This document shows, in pieces, positions 1 to 6,738 of a DNA stretch of 64,000 nucleotides; position 1 is the first letter of the stretch, and each line of letters opens with the position of its first letter. The stretch is from Mucilaginibacter flavus (GTDB lineage: Bacteria > Bacteroidota > Bacteroidia > Sphingobacteriales > Sphingobacteriaceae), in NCBI RefSeq assembly GCF_030409315.1, contig NZ_JAUFPS010000008.1:1-64000 (forward strand). Direction: 5' to 3'. The notes beneath the pieces are model-generated. The model was not told where the DNA came from, made no database searches, and saw only the letters and a list, made by a program, of their open reading frames with translations. The position numbers and the translations under genes were made by a program.

Positions 1-32
1 CATTTGCTGCAACTCAAAAGTCAGCTAACCCA

Positions 33-64
33 GTGGTCAATTTGGCCCGGAACAGGGTGGTCAA
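33..64 (+). repeat. Two GTGGTCAA direct repeats, possible IS21-like end
   Basis: GTGGTCAA occurs at 33-40 and again at 57-64, with TTTGGCCCGG between the copies. Multiple short repeats of this kind are a feature of IS21-family ends, and no gene is readable before them. The assignment to an IS end is inference from memory of the family; the transposase genes would lie outside the window. Confidence 0.3.
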
Positions 65-106
65 CATCTCCATAATATACAATCTAATACCTTCGCTGAT
101 CTGGCG

Positions 107-247
107 ATGGAGCTTAGTGACAACCGTGAAATTGTTTTGTCAGAAAATGGATTACAGGTAAAGGAGGGGGATGACGAGGTCGTTGTCAGGCAAGCACTAT
201 CCGATCATATAGAATGGTTGTTTGCAGAATACCGCAACTTAAGCTAA
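107..247 (+). CDS. Short hypothetical ORF or truncated gene 3' end
   Basis: An open frame runs from about position 29 to the TAA at 245-247, with an in-frame ATG at 107. It would give a 46-residue acidic peptide beginning MELSDNREIVLSEN and ending AEYRNLS. The frame stays open upstream of the ATG but meets a stop at 26-28, so it may be the tail of a gene cut by an insertion at the left. I do not recognise it. Its place beside an integrase and an ORF6N gene suggests mobile-element cargo. Chance coding is possible. Confidence 0.25.
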   Translation: MELSDNREIVLSENGLQVKEGDDEVVVRQALSDHIEWLFAEYRNLS

Positions 248-275
248 TACATTCCCCTCCAATTTGCTATTGATC

Positions 276-806
276 CTACGGTTTGTAGCCAATTCTTTTT
301 CTCGGGCTAATTTCCGGTTGCTTTGGGATACGATCCGAAAGTTCATCAAGATAACGAAATACAATTTCCATGCTCTTGTCCTGGTTATCCAGTTTGCCCT
401 TGATTCGTTCTATTTGTAACCATATTTCTGTTTGATCCGCAAACGTTTCTCTAAGTTTCACAAAAATATCTATAATACGTATGCTAACGGCAACGGCATA
501 TTCACTTTTTAATACATTGGATAACATTAAAATCCCGTGTTCAGTAAAAACATACGGTAGATATTTTGAATGCTCACCATGTCTTAAGGTCACATTTTGT
601 GACCTTAAGATTTCATTTTCTTCATTTGATAGCTCAAACATATAGTGGGCTGGAAACCTATTCATATTGCGTTTTACTTGTTGCTTTAGTTTTTTCGTTT
701 CCGTTCCATATAATTGGGCTAAATCTCTGTCTAACATTACTTTTTGTCCCCGTATTACGTAGATCTTATTTGTGATAACTTCATCAGGTATAATTTGATC
801 TTTCAT
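276..806 (-). CDS. ORF6N domain protein (phage/mobile-element DNA-binding type)
   Basis: A 176-residue protein whose N-terminal half carries the ORF6N signature: IYVIRGQKVMLDRDLAQLYG at about 15-35, then KRNMNRFPAHYMFEL and FTEHGILMLSNVLKS at about 87-102. ORF6N proteins are found in phages and integrated elements and are related to KilA-N/Bro-type DNA-binding proteins; their exact role is unknown. The C-terminal 60 residues look helical and may be a coiled coil. It ends in RKRIGYKP. It lies 25 bp downstream of the integrase on the same strand, so the two could share a transcript and form the border of the same element. The family call is firm; the function is not known. Confidence 0.85.
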   Translation of the reverse strand: MKDQIIPDEVITNKIYVIRGQKVMLDRDLAQLYGTETKKLKQQVKRNMNRFPAHYMFELSNEENEILRSQNVTLRHGEHSKYLPYVFTEHGILMLSNVLKSEYAVAVSIRIIDIFVKLRETFADQTEIWLQIERIKGKLDNQDKSMEIVFRYLDELSDRIPKQPEISPRKRIGYKP

Positions 807-831
807 GGCTCTCTATTATTAATAAGATGAC

Positions 832-2130
832 TTAGCAGGCAATTTTCCTCAATTGCCCGTCGGCGGTAAACACAATTCCTTTAACCCGCGCCAGGGTTTT
901 ACTGATCTTATTTCTTTTCACCTTCGCATATCTCTGAGTGGTCCTCGTGGTCTTGTGACCAAGCATCTTACTCACTTCCTCCAGCGAAAACTCCATAATA
1001 TTTAACATGATATCTGCAAACGTGTGCCTTGCCAGGTGAGTGTTCAATTCCCGGTTGATACCACAGATCACCGCGAGCTCTTTTAGGTAACCATTGTATC
1101 GCGCGTTACTGTTTACAGGAATCAGTAAGCCTTTGTCCTTACGGCAGAGGTGGTACTTGTATTTTTCGATAAGTTCGTCTATAATTGGCAGGATAGGTAC
1201 TGTCTCACTCACTCCGGTTTTACCTCTGTCTTTAATTAACCAACGTTCACCTATAATGCCTACCCGGATTATATTTTCAGTAGTTAACGCAAATACGTCC
1301 TGAAATGCGAAGCCTGTGAAGCATTGAAAAATAAACGCATCACGAACTTCAGCAAGCCTTTGTATAGTTATTTCCTTATTCCAAATTCGCTCTACTTCGA
1401 AATATTCCAATGGCGGAATATCTGTTTCATCACCTCCGCATTTAAACTTAATGATTGGGTTTTTGAGAATCCACGTACTTGTTTCAGCAAACGTTAATAT
1501 CTCCTTGGTATTCTTTATCTGTTTCTTAGCCGCCGCTTCTCCCAAAACCTTTTCCCGGTCGATAGTTAAATAATTATAGAATTTAACGGCGAAGGAATAA
1601 TCAATCGCCTCCAAATCCATATCCTTTATTCTAAAATGTGTAACTAAAAATTCCTCAATCTTCTTTCGTGTCGCGTTCCATTGTTTTAAGGTTTCTCCTG
1701 ATCTCAGCTTTTTATCTACCATCTTTTTGAAGTTGGAGATATGCAGGTCAGTAACCTGAAGCAGGGTAGGTATTATTTTAGCTTCCGGCTTAGGCAATCC
1801 TTTGCTTAATTTTGGCGGTAAACCGTTGTAAACATTCTTAACCATTAAGGGAGTAATGTGGTCATACCCGGCTTGGAGTATTGTAAACTCCCTGTTAAGA
1901 TCCACCGCAACTTCGCTGATCTTTAAATTCGTCTTTTTCTCTAAACTGCTGCCTTTAGCAATTTTGTTTTCAATGTCCCAATTGTTGATGTGGACTTTCC
2001 TGCCGATGGCAAGTTCTTCGGGTTCTTCACCCTCGATACTGATTCTGCAAATAACAGGCGCATATCCCTTAGCGTCTGCTTTAGATTTACGGTGCCAGAA
2101 TAGCAACGTTAATTTCTGATGGTTTTTCAT
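832..2130 (-). CDS. Tyrosine recombinase / site-specific integrase (CTn type)
   Basis: A 432-residue integrase with the Bacteroidota layout: an N-terminal arm-binding region opening KLTLLFWHRKSKADAKGYAP, a SAM-like core-binding domain at about 110-225, and a C-terminal catalytic domain. The catalytic box is visible as H365-x-x-R368, G391-H392 and the nucleophile Y401 in TTQRYAKV. The usual first arginine position reads CFTGFAFQDV with no arginine; loss of this residue is known in conjugative-transposon integrases such as IntDOT. The gene lies just beyond the 3' ends of two tRNA-Lys genes and points away from them, as expected when an element has inserted at a tRNA 3' end. The rest of the element would lie to the left, outside the window. 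Confidence 0.93.
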   Translation of the reverse strand: MKNHQKLTLLFWHRKSKADAKGYAPVICRISIEGEEPEELAIGRKVHINNWDIENKIAKGSSLEKKTNLKISEVAVDLNREFTILQAGYDHITPLMVKNVYNGLPPKLSKGLPKPEAKIIPTLLQVTDLHISNFKKMVDKKLRSGETLKQWNATRKKIEEFLVTHFRIKDMDLEAIDYSFAVKFYNYLTIDREKVLGEAAAKKQIKNTKEILTFAETSTWILKNPIIKFKCGGDETDIPPLEYFEVERIWNKEITIQRLAEVRDAFIFQCFTGFAFQDVFALTTENIIRVGIIGERWLIKDRGKTGVSETVPILPIIDELIEKYKYHLCRKDKGLLIPVNSNARYNGYLKELAVICGINRELNTHLARHTFADIMLNIMEFSLEEVSKMLGHKTTRTTQRYAKVKRNKISKTLARVKGIVFTADGQLRKIAC

Positions 2131-2221
2131 TTCAATGAACTTTGGTGAACAATTTGTTTAGCGGGACTCCGAAAACTCAATTGTTGCCATAAACCATTGT
2201 CGTACAATACTTTGATTGCCG

Positions 2222-2276
2222 AACTGGTGCCCTAAAGATAAACAGACTGGTGCCCAATTCAAATAGGGCACCAGTT
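2222..2276. repeat. Triplicated inverted/direct repeat upstream of the integrase
   Basis: AACTGGTGCCCT at 2222-2233 has its perfect reverse complement at 2265-2276. A second direct copy, ACTGGTGCCC at 2246-2255, pairs with 2266-2275 across a 10-nt loop, so two alternative hairpins compete for one right arm. It lies between the integrase start and the tRNA-Lys gene, where arm-type integrase sites or regulatory sites are expected. Function is inferred from position only. Confidence 0.5.
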
Positions 2277-2349
2277 GGTTTGATCTGAAATGATTTGAAA
2301 TGATTTGTTTATTTTTTCTGCAGAGTGGCCAAAAATGCATTTTAAACAG

Positions 2350-2375
2350 AAAAGGCGCATTTTCATGCGCCTTTT
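2350..2375 (-). terminator. Terminator hairpin after tRNA-Lys copy 1
   Basis: AAAAGGCGCA (2350-2359) pairs with TGCGCCTTTT (2366-2375), giving a U-run in either direction. It lies 34 bp beyond the 3' end of the minus-strand tRNA-Lys. Confidence 0.75.
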
Positions 2376-2408
2376 AGCTTTAATCAGTGACCGTCTTTCA
2401 GGTCTTTG

Positions 2409-2481
2409 TGATCCCGCTGGGATTCGAACCCAGGACCCCAACATTAAAAGTGTTATGCTCTACCAGCTGAGCTACGGAATC
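2409..2481 (-). tRNA. tRNA-Lys (anticodon TTT), copy 1
   Basis: A full 73-nt cloverleaf reads on the minus strand. The acceptor arm GATTCCG pairs with CGGGATC and the discriminator base is A. The anticodon loop CTTTTAA gives anticodon TTT, and the T-arm is CTGGG TTCGAAT CCCAG. No CCA is encoded. It decodes AAA/AAG. The sequence is identical to the second copy at 2577-2649, and the identity runs on for 13 bp past the 5' end, so the pair came from a tandem duplication with a 168-bp period. This copy is the one facing the integrase, so its 3' end is the likely attachment site. Confidence 0.97.
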
Positions 2482-2549
2482 ATTCTTTAAACTTTACTGG
2501 CATTGTTGCCGGCTCTGTTTTCAAGAGATTCATTTGTTATTTGTAAAAA

Positions 2550-2575
2550 GAAAAGCCTTCTTTCAAAGGCTTTTC
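2550..2575 (-). terminator. Terminator hairpin between the two tRNA-Lys genes
   Basis: GAAAAGCCTT (2550-2559) pairs with AAGGCTTTTC (2566-2575) immediately after the 3' end of tRNA-Lys copy 2, so each copy is followed by its own hairpin. Confidence 0.65.
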
Positions 2576-2576
2576 G

Positions 2577-2649
2577 TGATCCCGCTGGGATTCGAACCCA
2601 GGACCCCAACATTAAAAGTGTTATGCTCTACCAGCTGAGCTACGGAATC
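2577..2649 (-). tRNA. tRNA-Lys (anticodon TTT), copy 2
   Basis: This is a 73-nt tRNA-Lys(TTT) identical to copy 1, with the same acceptor, anticodon and T-arm and no encoded CCA. It is transcribed leftwards ahead of copy 1. Confidence 0.97.
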
Positions 2650-2782
2650 ATTCTTTAAACTTTTTCGCTACTGTTAGCGCTTCCGTTTAAAGTGGTGCAA
2701 ATATAGGGCGATTTACAATACCATGCAAGTGCTTTTTGCAATTAATTGTAAAGTATTTGTTAAGCTATTAATTGCCAATAAA

Positions 2783-3790
2783 CTATATTTTAAATATGGC
2801 TATTTTACCCCGGTCGCCTGCCAACAAAACAAGTTTTCCGTGTTTTGCTTTACGGCAAACGTTAAAACTGGTAGCATCAATCTTGCGCCAGGACTTACCA
2901 AGCTCTGTTGATATGCTGCTGCCCGATGTCCCTGTTGATAAATAAACCCTGTCCCAAACCCGCTCAACGCATGATTGAAACCCGGTAGCGCCCGCAGGTA
3001 AAACCTCGTATTTAGCCGTCTTTTTATCGTATCGGCAAATCACCGAGTCGGCTATTTTATCTTTGGAGTAGTTCCCTCCTACGGCAACCATCAAGTCATC
3101 CGATATGGAAAAGGAACCCTTGCTACCCGCACCTTGCGCAATAGGGAAAGGTTTTGTTTGCCATTGAGGATTATCGCAGTTGCACAGTTGTAAAAAACGG
3201 GCTACTGTGCCTCCACTCGCTATTACAACACCTAAATCTTTATTAACCCTTAGGCAGGTACCACTTGCTGCAAAAGCAGCTTCGCCGGGTATGGCATAGG
3301 GCGCGTTTTGCATTTCTGCCCAGGTTTCGCCGGCGTCTTTGGTTTCCATCAGCAGAAATTTGTTCTTTATCGGGTCGCCTAAAATATAACCGTGCTTAGC
3401 GTCGGCAAAATCCATGGCATCAAAAAAGTAAATGCTATCCGTTTTACGCAGTTTTTCCTGCCAGCTTTTACCACCATCAATAGTTTTTAAAACCAGGGCC
3501 GGCGTGCCGGAGCTCATAATTACGGCTTCTTTATCATTAAATGCTTCAATATCCCTGAAATCGGCCTTTTCATAACCTTTCACTTGCTGCCAATCCCAGG
3601 TTTTACCGCCATCATTGGTAACTGCAATATGGCCTTTGCTGCCGCTGATCCAGGCTGTTTTATCATTCACAACTGATAATCCGCGAATACTGGTAGGTTT
3701 ATCCTGTTGCAAAATGGTTATGGTTTGCGCTTTTAAAACAAAAGGAAAAAACATTAAAACACTGAAAATAAGCCGGTAAATACGTTTCAT
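2783..3790 (-). CDS. Secreted Asp-box/BNR-repeat protein (YCF48/HCF136-like fold)
   Basis: A 335-residue exported protein with a Sec signal peptide (MKRIYRLIFSVLMFFPFVLKAQ). It carries repeated Asp-box-like blocks of the S-x-D/N-x-G-x-x-W type: VTNDGGKTWDW near 62, LKTIDGGKSWQEK near 106, METKDAGETWAEM near 150 and STELGKSWRKID near the C-terminus. Such blocks mark the turns of a beta-propeller. Bacterial relatives are usually annotated as oxidoreductases or photosystem II stability-like proteins, but no catalytic motif is visible. Six cysteines lie in the second half. It is monocistronic, between tRNA clusters. The fold is reasonably sure; substrate and role are unknown. Confidence 0.75.
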   Translation of the reverse strand: MKRIYRLIFSVLMFFPFVLKAQTITILQQDKPTSIRGLSVVNDKTAWISGSKGHIAVTNDGGKTWDWQQVKGYEKADFRDIEAFNDKEAVIMSSGTPALVLKTIDGGKSWQEKLRKTDSIYFFDAMDFADAKHGYILGDPIKNKFLLMETKDAGETWAEMQNAPYAIPGEAAFAASGTCLRVNKDLGVVIASGGTVARFLQLCNCDNPQWQTKPFPIAQGAGSKGSFSISDDLMVAVGGNYSKDKIADSVICRYDKKTAKYEVLPAGATGFQSCVERVWDRVYLSTGTSGSSISTELGKSWRKIDATSFNVCRKAKHGKLVLLAGDRGKIAIFKI

Positions 3791-3876
3791 GAATTGAGTA
3801 ACAATAATTAAGTAAATTCTAAATTAACCCATACTGAGACAATTAACAACTAATGCCCAATTTTTATATTTATTAG

Positions 3877-3906
3877 ATTGCTATTTGGCAGAAACGTTTA
3901 TATTTG
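3877..3906 (+). promoter_or_regulatory. Probable promoter of tRNA-Leu(CAG)
   Basis: TATATTTG at 3899-3906 matches the Bacteroidota -7 consensus TAnnTTTG, and ATTG at 3877-3880 is 18 nt upstream as a -33 element. The tRNA starts 24 nt downstream. Confidence 0.5.
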
Positions 3907-3929
3907 CACGCTTGTTAATAAAATAACAC

Positions 3930-4013
3930 GCCCGGATGGCGAAATTGGTAAACGTTGCGGTCTCAGAAGCCGTTGAGAATTGTCTCTTGAGAGTTCGAGT
4001 CTCTCTTCGGGCA
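3930..4013 (+). tRNA. tRNA-Leu (anticodon CAG)
   Basis: An 84-nt class II tRNA with acceptor GCCCGGA pairing with TTCGGGC, discriminator A, anticodon loop CTCAGAA (anticodon CAG), a long variable arm (TTGAGAATTGTCTCTTGA region) and T-arm GAGAG TTCGAGT CTCTC. No CCA is encoded. It decodes CUG. Confidence 0.93.
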
Positions 4014-4018
4014 CGCCG

Positions 4019-4150
4019 GTTAAAGATTTGAGAATTGAGATGTGAGATTTGAGATTGTTTTCTCGCCTCACATTTCAAGATCTCTTATCGGGATTAAGCT
4101 TAAGATATAGATTCTTTTTTCTCATATCTCAAATCTAACATCTCAAATCT
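4019..4150. repeat. Simple-sequence spacer of GAGATTTGAGATT / TCTCAAATCT words
   Basis: Between the two tRNA-Leu genes the sequence is built of repeated GAGATTTGAGA-like words, then of their reverse complements (TCTCAAATCT twice near 4123-4150). No gene or terminator is evident. The two halves could pair as an imperfect long hairpin. Confidence 0.5.
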
Positions 4151-4157
4151 AAAAAAT

Positions 4158-4241
4158 GCCCAGGTGGCGAAATTGGTAGACGCACCATCTTGAGGGGGTG
4201 GCATTCGTAAGGATGTACGAGTTCGAATCTCGTTCTGGGCA
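4158..4241 (+). tRNA. tRNA-Leu (anticodon GAG)
   Basis: An 84-nt class II tRNA with acceptor GCCCAGG pairing with TCTGGGC, discriminator A, anticodon stem CCATC/GGTGG around loop TTGAGGG (anticodon GAG), a long variable arm and T-arm ACGAG TTCGAAT CTCGT. No CCA is encoded. It decodes CUU/CUC and complements the CAG isoacceptor 144 bp upstream. Confidence 0.95.
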
Positions 4242-4334
4242 CACAAAAACCATCAAAATCTTTCCCGTCTTTTGGTCGTAACTAACACAAACATCTTGTA
4301 AGGTTAGTTGTGCTATATATTCAGCAATAATCAT

Positions 4335-4835
4335 ATGAGCAAAATTGGCTTTGGCGGTAGTTGCCACTGGTGTACAGAAGCAATATTTTTATCATTAAAA
4401 GGCGTGCTACAGGTAGATCAGGGCTGGATCGCGTCAAATGGCGATGCCTCTTCATTTTCGGAAGCGGTAATTGTTGCCTATGATGAAGATATTATTTCCT
4501 TGCCGATGCTTATCGCGGTTCATTTATACACACATAGCTGTACTTCCATGCATAGTATGCGGGCAAAGTACCGGTCTGCAATTTATATTTTTGATGACGA
4601 CCAGGAAATGATCGCGAAAGCTGCGATAACACAATTGCAAAAGGAATTTACCAAATCGATTGTTACTACAGTAATTCCCTTTCAATCTTTTAAACTCAAT
4701 GACGAACAATACCTCAATTATTACTACAAGGATAGTGCTAAACCGTTTTGCAGGAATATAGTGAATCCAAAACTAAAAGATTTGCTAAAACGATTTCCCG
4801 AACTGACCGATCAAAAAAAGCTGGCACACCTTTAA
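4335..4835 (+). CDS. msrA: Peptide methionine (S)-S-oxide reductase
   Basis: A 166-residue MsrA, which reduces methionine S-sulfoxide in proteins or free methionine using thioredoxin. The active-site loop is GFGGSCHWCTEAIF at residues 5-18, against the usual GGCFWC: the catalytic cysteine is kept but the phenylalanine is histidine. The LIAVHLYTHSCTSMHSMRAKYRSAIY block near 53-79 matches the conserved MsrA core. I start at the ATG at 4335; the longer open frame from 4308 begins at TTG and adds residues unlike the family. It ends 65 bp before the hydrolase gene on the same strand. It is a divergent but complete member. Confidence 0.85.
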   Translation: MSKIGFGGSCHWCTEAIFLSLKGVLQVDQGWIASNGDASSFSEAVIVAYDEDIISLPMLIAVHLYTHSCTSMHSMRAKYRSAIYIFDDDQEMIAKAAITQLQKEFTKSIVTTVIPFQSFKLNDEQYLNYYYKDSAKPFCRNIVNPKLKDLLKRFPELTDQKKLAHL

Positions 4836-4899
4836 GCTCTTGTCTATTTCCAAACATCTGTTAAGGTTAGTTGTAACGTATATACAACAAACACTACGC

Positions 4900-5835
4900 A
4901 TGTATAAATCAGCATCTATCATACTTATTTTCCTGTTCAGCATACCATTTGCAAAGGCACAAAGCCCGGCAGTTCATCAATATAAGGATCATGTTTTTCC
5001 TAATGTTGAAGTCAAATCTGATCTCAGTTACAATTCAAAAGCTACAGCCGACGATAAAGTTTCCTACCTGTTTGATCTTTACCAACCCAAGGGCGATCAT
5101 TCCGCAGCCCGCCCACTCATTATATGGATGCATGGCGGTGGTTTTAAATACGGCTCAAAAACAGCTAAGGGTATCAAGATCTGGAGCAAGGATTTTGCCG
5201 AACGCGGCTACGTTTGCGCGGCCATCAATTATCGCCTTAGCAAAAAGAACCCGGTTTTTCATTTTGATGAGTTGCAAAAAAGCTGCTACTACGCCGTGCA
5301 GGATGCTAAAATGGCGGTAAATTATTTCAAAGAACATCACGCAGAATACGGCATCGATCCCAATAAAATAATACTGGCGGGTAACTCGGCCGGTGGCATT
5401 ATAGCGTTGCAGGCTGCCTACAGCAGTAATGCCGAGCTATCGCGCCGTACAGGCGTGGTGGATTCAACCGCGCTTTTGAAGCCCGATGATAAGGCCAAAA
5501 TTGCCGGCATCATTAACTTTTGGGGCGGTATATTGGATTTTCGCTGGCTTAAAAATGCCAAAGTACCCATTGTAAGCGCCTACGGGTCGCATGATAGGAT
5601 ACTAAACCCGGTAAGAGTGGATACTGGTATGTACGGCAGCATAACTATCCACAAAACAGCCGACTCCCTGCATATCCCCAACGCCGTTAAAGTATTTGAT
5701 GGTTTTGGGCACGAATTGCAGCGCCACTTTAATCCGTTTTTTGATGCAGGCAAACCAACGCAAAAACGATGGTTGCAGGCCGCGCAATTCGCCGCCGATT
5801 TTTATTACGACATATTATTTAAGAAGCCGGAGTAA
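4900..5835 (+). CDS. Secreted alpha/beta hydrolase (esterase/lipase type)
   Basis: A 311-residue exported hydrolase. The signal peptide MYKSASIILIFLFSIPFAKA is followed by the oxyanion-hole block IIWMHGGGFKYGSK near 77, the nucleophile elbow AGNSAGGIIAL near 160, an acid in YGSHDRILNP and the histidine in FDGFGHELQRHF. The HGGGF plus GxSxG layout fits carboxylesterases and the HSL/BD-FAE group, whose members deacylate sugars or small esters. I chose the ATG at 4900 because it opens directly into the signal peptide; the frame extends to 4840 but without a signal-like start. The substrate cannot be told from sequence. Confidence 0.85.
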   Translation: MYKSASIILIFLFSIPFAKAQSPAVHQYKDHVFPNVEVKSDLSYNSKATADDKVSYLFDLYQPKGDHSAARPLIIWMHGGGFKYGSKTAKGIKIWSKDFAERGYVCAAINYRLSKKNPVFHFDELQKSCYYAVQDAKMAVNYFKEHHAEYGIDPNKIILAGNSAGGIIALQAAYSSNAELSRRTGVVDSTALLKPDDKAKIAGIINFWGGILDFRWLKNAKVPIVSAYGSHDRILNPVRVDTGMYGSITIHKTADSLHIPNAVKVFDGFGHELQRHFNPFFDAGKPTQKRWLQAAQFAADFYYDILFKKPE

Positions 5836-5893
5836 ACAATTATCGCATTTTAAAGTTATTGCATATGAATCTCTTAAAATTGAACTATACATC

Positions 5894-6163
5894 ATGAAAT
5901 TAACCAAAATTATCACCCTTGCCGCCTTAGCCGTAATTGGCTTTGACAGCATACAAGCCGATGCCGCAGAATTGGTAGCTGCCCCTGCTTCTGTTACGCA
6001 GATCAGGCTTCCGCCACCGCCGCCACGCCCGCCTGCGCCACCCAATCCATTCAGAAGACGCCACAGGCGAGTAAGCAGACACAGAAGATTCCATATTAAA
6101 CTACCGCCACGCCCACCTGCACCGCCAAATCCGCTGCATTTGCCAACGCCTCCGCGTCCATAA
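5894..6163 (+). CDS. Small secreted proline/arginine-rich protein
   Basis: An 89-residue protein that I do not recognise. An N-terminal signal peptide (MKLTKIITLAALAVIGFDSI...A) is followed by two near-identical proline blocks, each reading PPRPPAPPNP, on either side of a basic patch RRRHRRVSRHRR. A final PTPPRP closes the chain. The mature part should be extended and strongly positive. The ATG at 5894 is preferred over upstream in-frame starts, which overlap the hydrolase gene in another frame. A clear terminator follows 6 bp after the stop, which supports a real transcript. Possible roles such as binding polyanions at the cell surface are speculation. Confidence 0.6.
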   Translation: MKLTKIITLAALAVIGFDSIQADAAELVAAPASVTQIRLPPPPPRPPAPPNPFRRRHRRVSRHRRFHIKLPPRPPAPPNPLHLPTPPRP

Positions 6164-6169
6164 ATATTT

Positions 6170-6197
6170 AAGCCTCCCGGTTATCGCCAGGAGGCTT
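6170..6197 (+). terminator. Intrinsic terminator after the Pro/Arg-rich gene
   Basis: AAGCCTCC (6170-6177) pairs with GGAGGCTT (6190-6197) and a T-run follows. Confidence 0.8.
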
Positions 6198-6342
6198 TTT
6201 TGTGAGGCTTTATCTCTCAATATATCCTTTGGTTATTCTTTTTTGTAGCAGCCGGTTAAAAAGACATAAAGCCGTCATTGCGAGTTATAAAATCCGGCGG
6301 ACTTTGAAGGTGGGGATGACGTAAGAACTACCTTCTACACCC

Positions 6343-6429
6343 TGTCATTCTGAGGAACGAAGAATCTTCTTCGCTATAAAAGTCTGCAATTAGCATGGCG
6401 AAGAAGATCCTTCGTTCCTCAGGATGACA
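6343..6429. repeat. REP-like palindromic element A
   Basis: An 87-bp imperfect palindrome. The left arm starts TGTCATTCTGAGGAACGAAG and the right arm ends CTTCGTTCCTCAGGATGACA. The arms are 32 bp with two mismatches. The core GAGGAACGAAG is shared with the elements at 6444 and 36400. Confidence 0.75.
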
Positions 6430-6443
6430 AACTTTTTTTACAA

Positions 6444-6543
6444 AACGTCATGGGTAGGAACGAAGCAATCCCCAAAAAGACAGATCGACTAAGCAAATCC
6501 GCCCTGAACAGTCGGGGATTGCTTTGTACCTTATAATGACGTT
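6444..6543. repeat. REP-like palindromic element B
   Basis: A 100-bp imperfect palindrome. The left arm has GGAACGAAGCAATCCCC (6457-6473) and the right arm starts GGGGATTGCTTTGTACC (6514-6530). It is a decayed copy of the element at 36400. Apart from elements A and B and two terminators, I see nothing in the 6164-6738 gap. Confidence 0.7.
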
Positions 6544-6687
6544 GGGGATATAGTAGTTTTCCTTATTCATTTTTAAACAGCTTCTTAAAAACGCAGTAAA
6601 TTTCATCTGCTGCTAAACTGTCCAAATTTGCAAAACCAATTTATGTGGTAAATTTGCATGCAGGAGACGCAAATATCGCGTATCAAC

Positions 6688-6720
6688 AAAAAAAGCTGCC
6701 TTGTCGGAGGCAGCTTTTTT
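6688..6720 (-). terminator. Terminator of the first SusC/SusD operon
   Basis: AAAAAAGCTGCCT (6688-6700/1) pairs with AGGCAGCTTTTTT (6708-6720), 18 bp beyond the SusD stop on the minus strand. Confidence 0.85.
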
Positions 6721-6738
6721 AATTGTATAATGAACTTA

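Noticed and set aside
2305..2490. Plus-strand ORF across the terminator and tRNA-Lys copy 1
   Set aside because: It is a translation of the reverse complement of a tRNA gene and a hairpin.
4149..4367. Minus-strand ORF across tRNA-Leu(GAG) and the msrA start
   Set aside because: It covers a confident tRNA gene, and its protein is a translation of that tRNA.
5696..5893. Longer start for the Pro/Arg-rich protein
   Set aside because: The extension overlaps the hydrolase gene in another frame, while the ATG at 5894 opens directly into a signal peptide.
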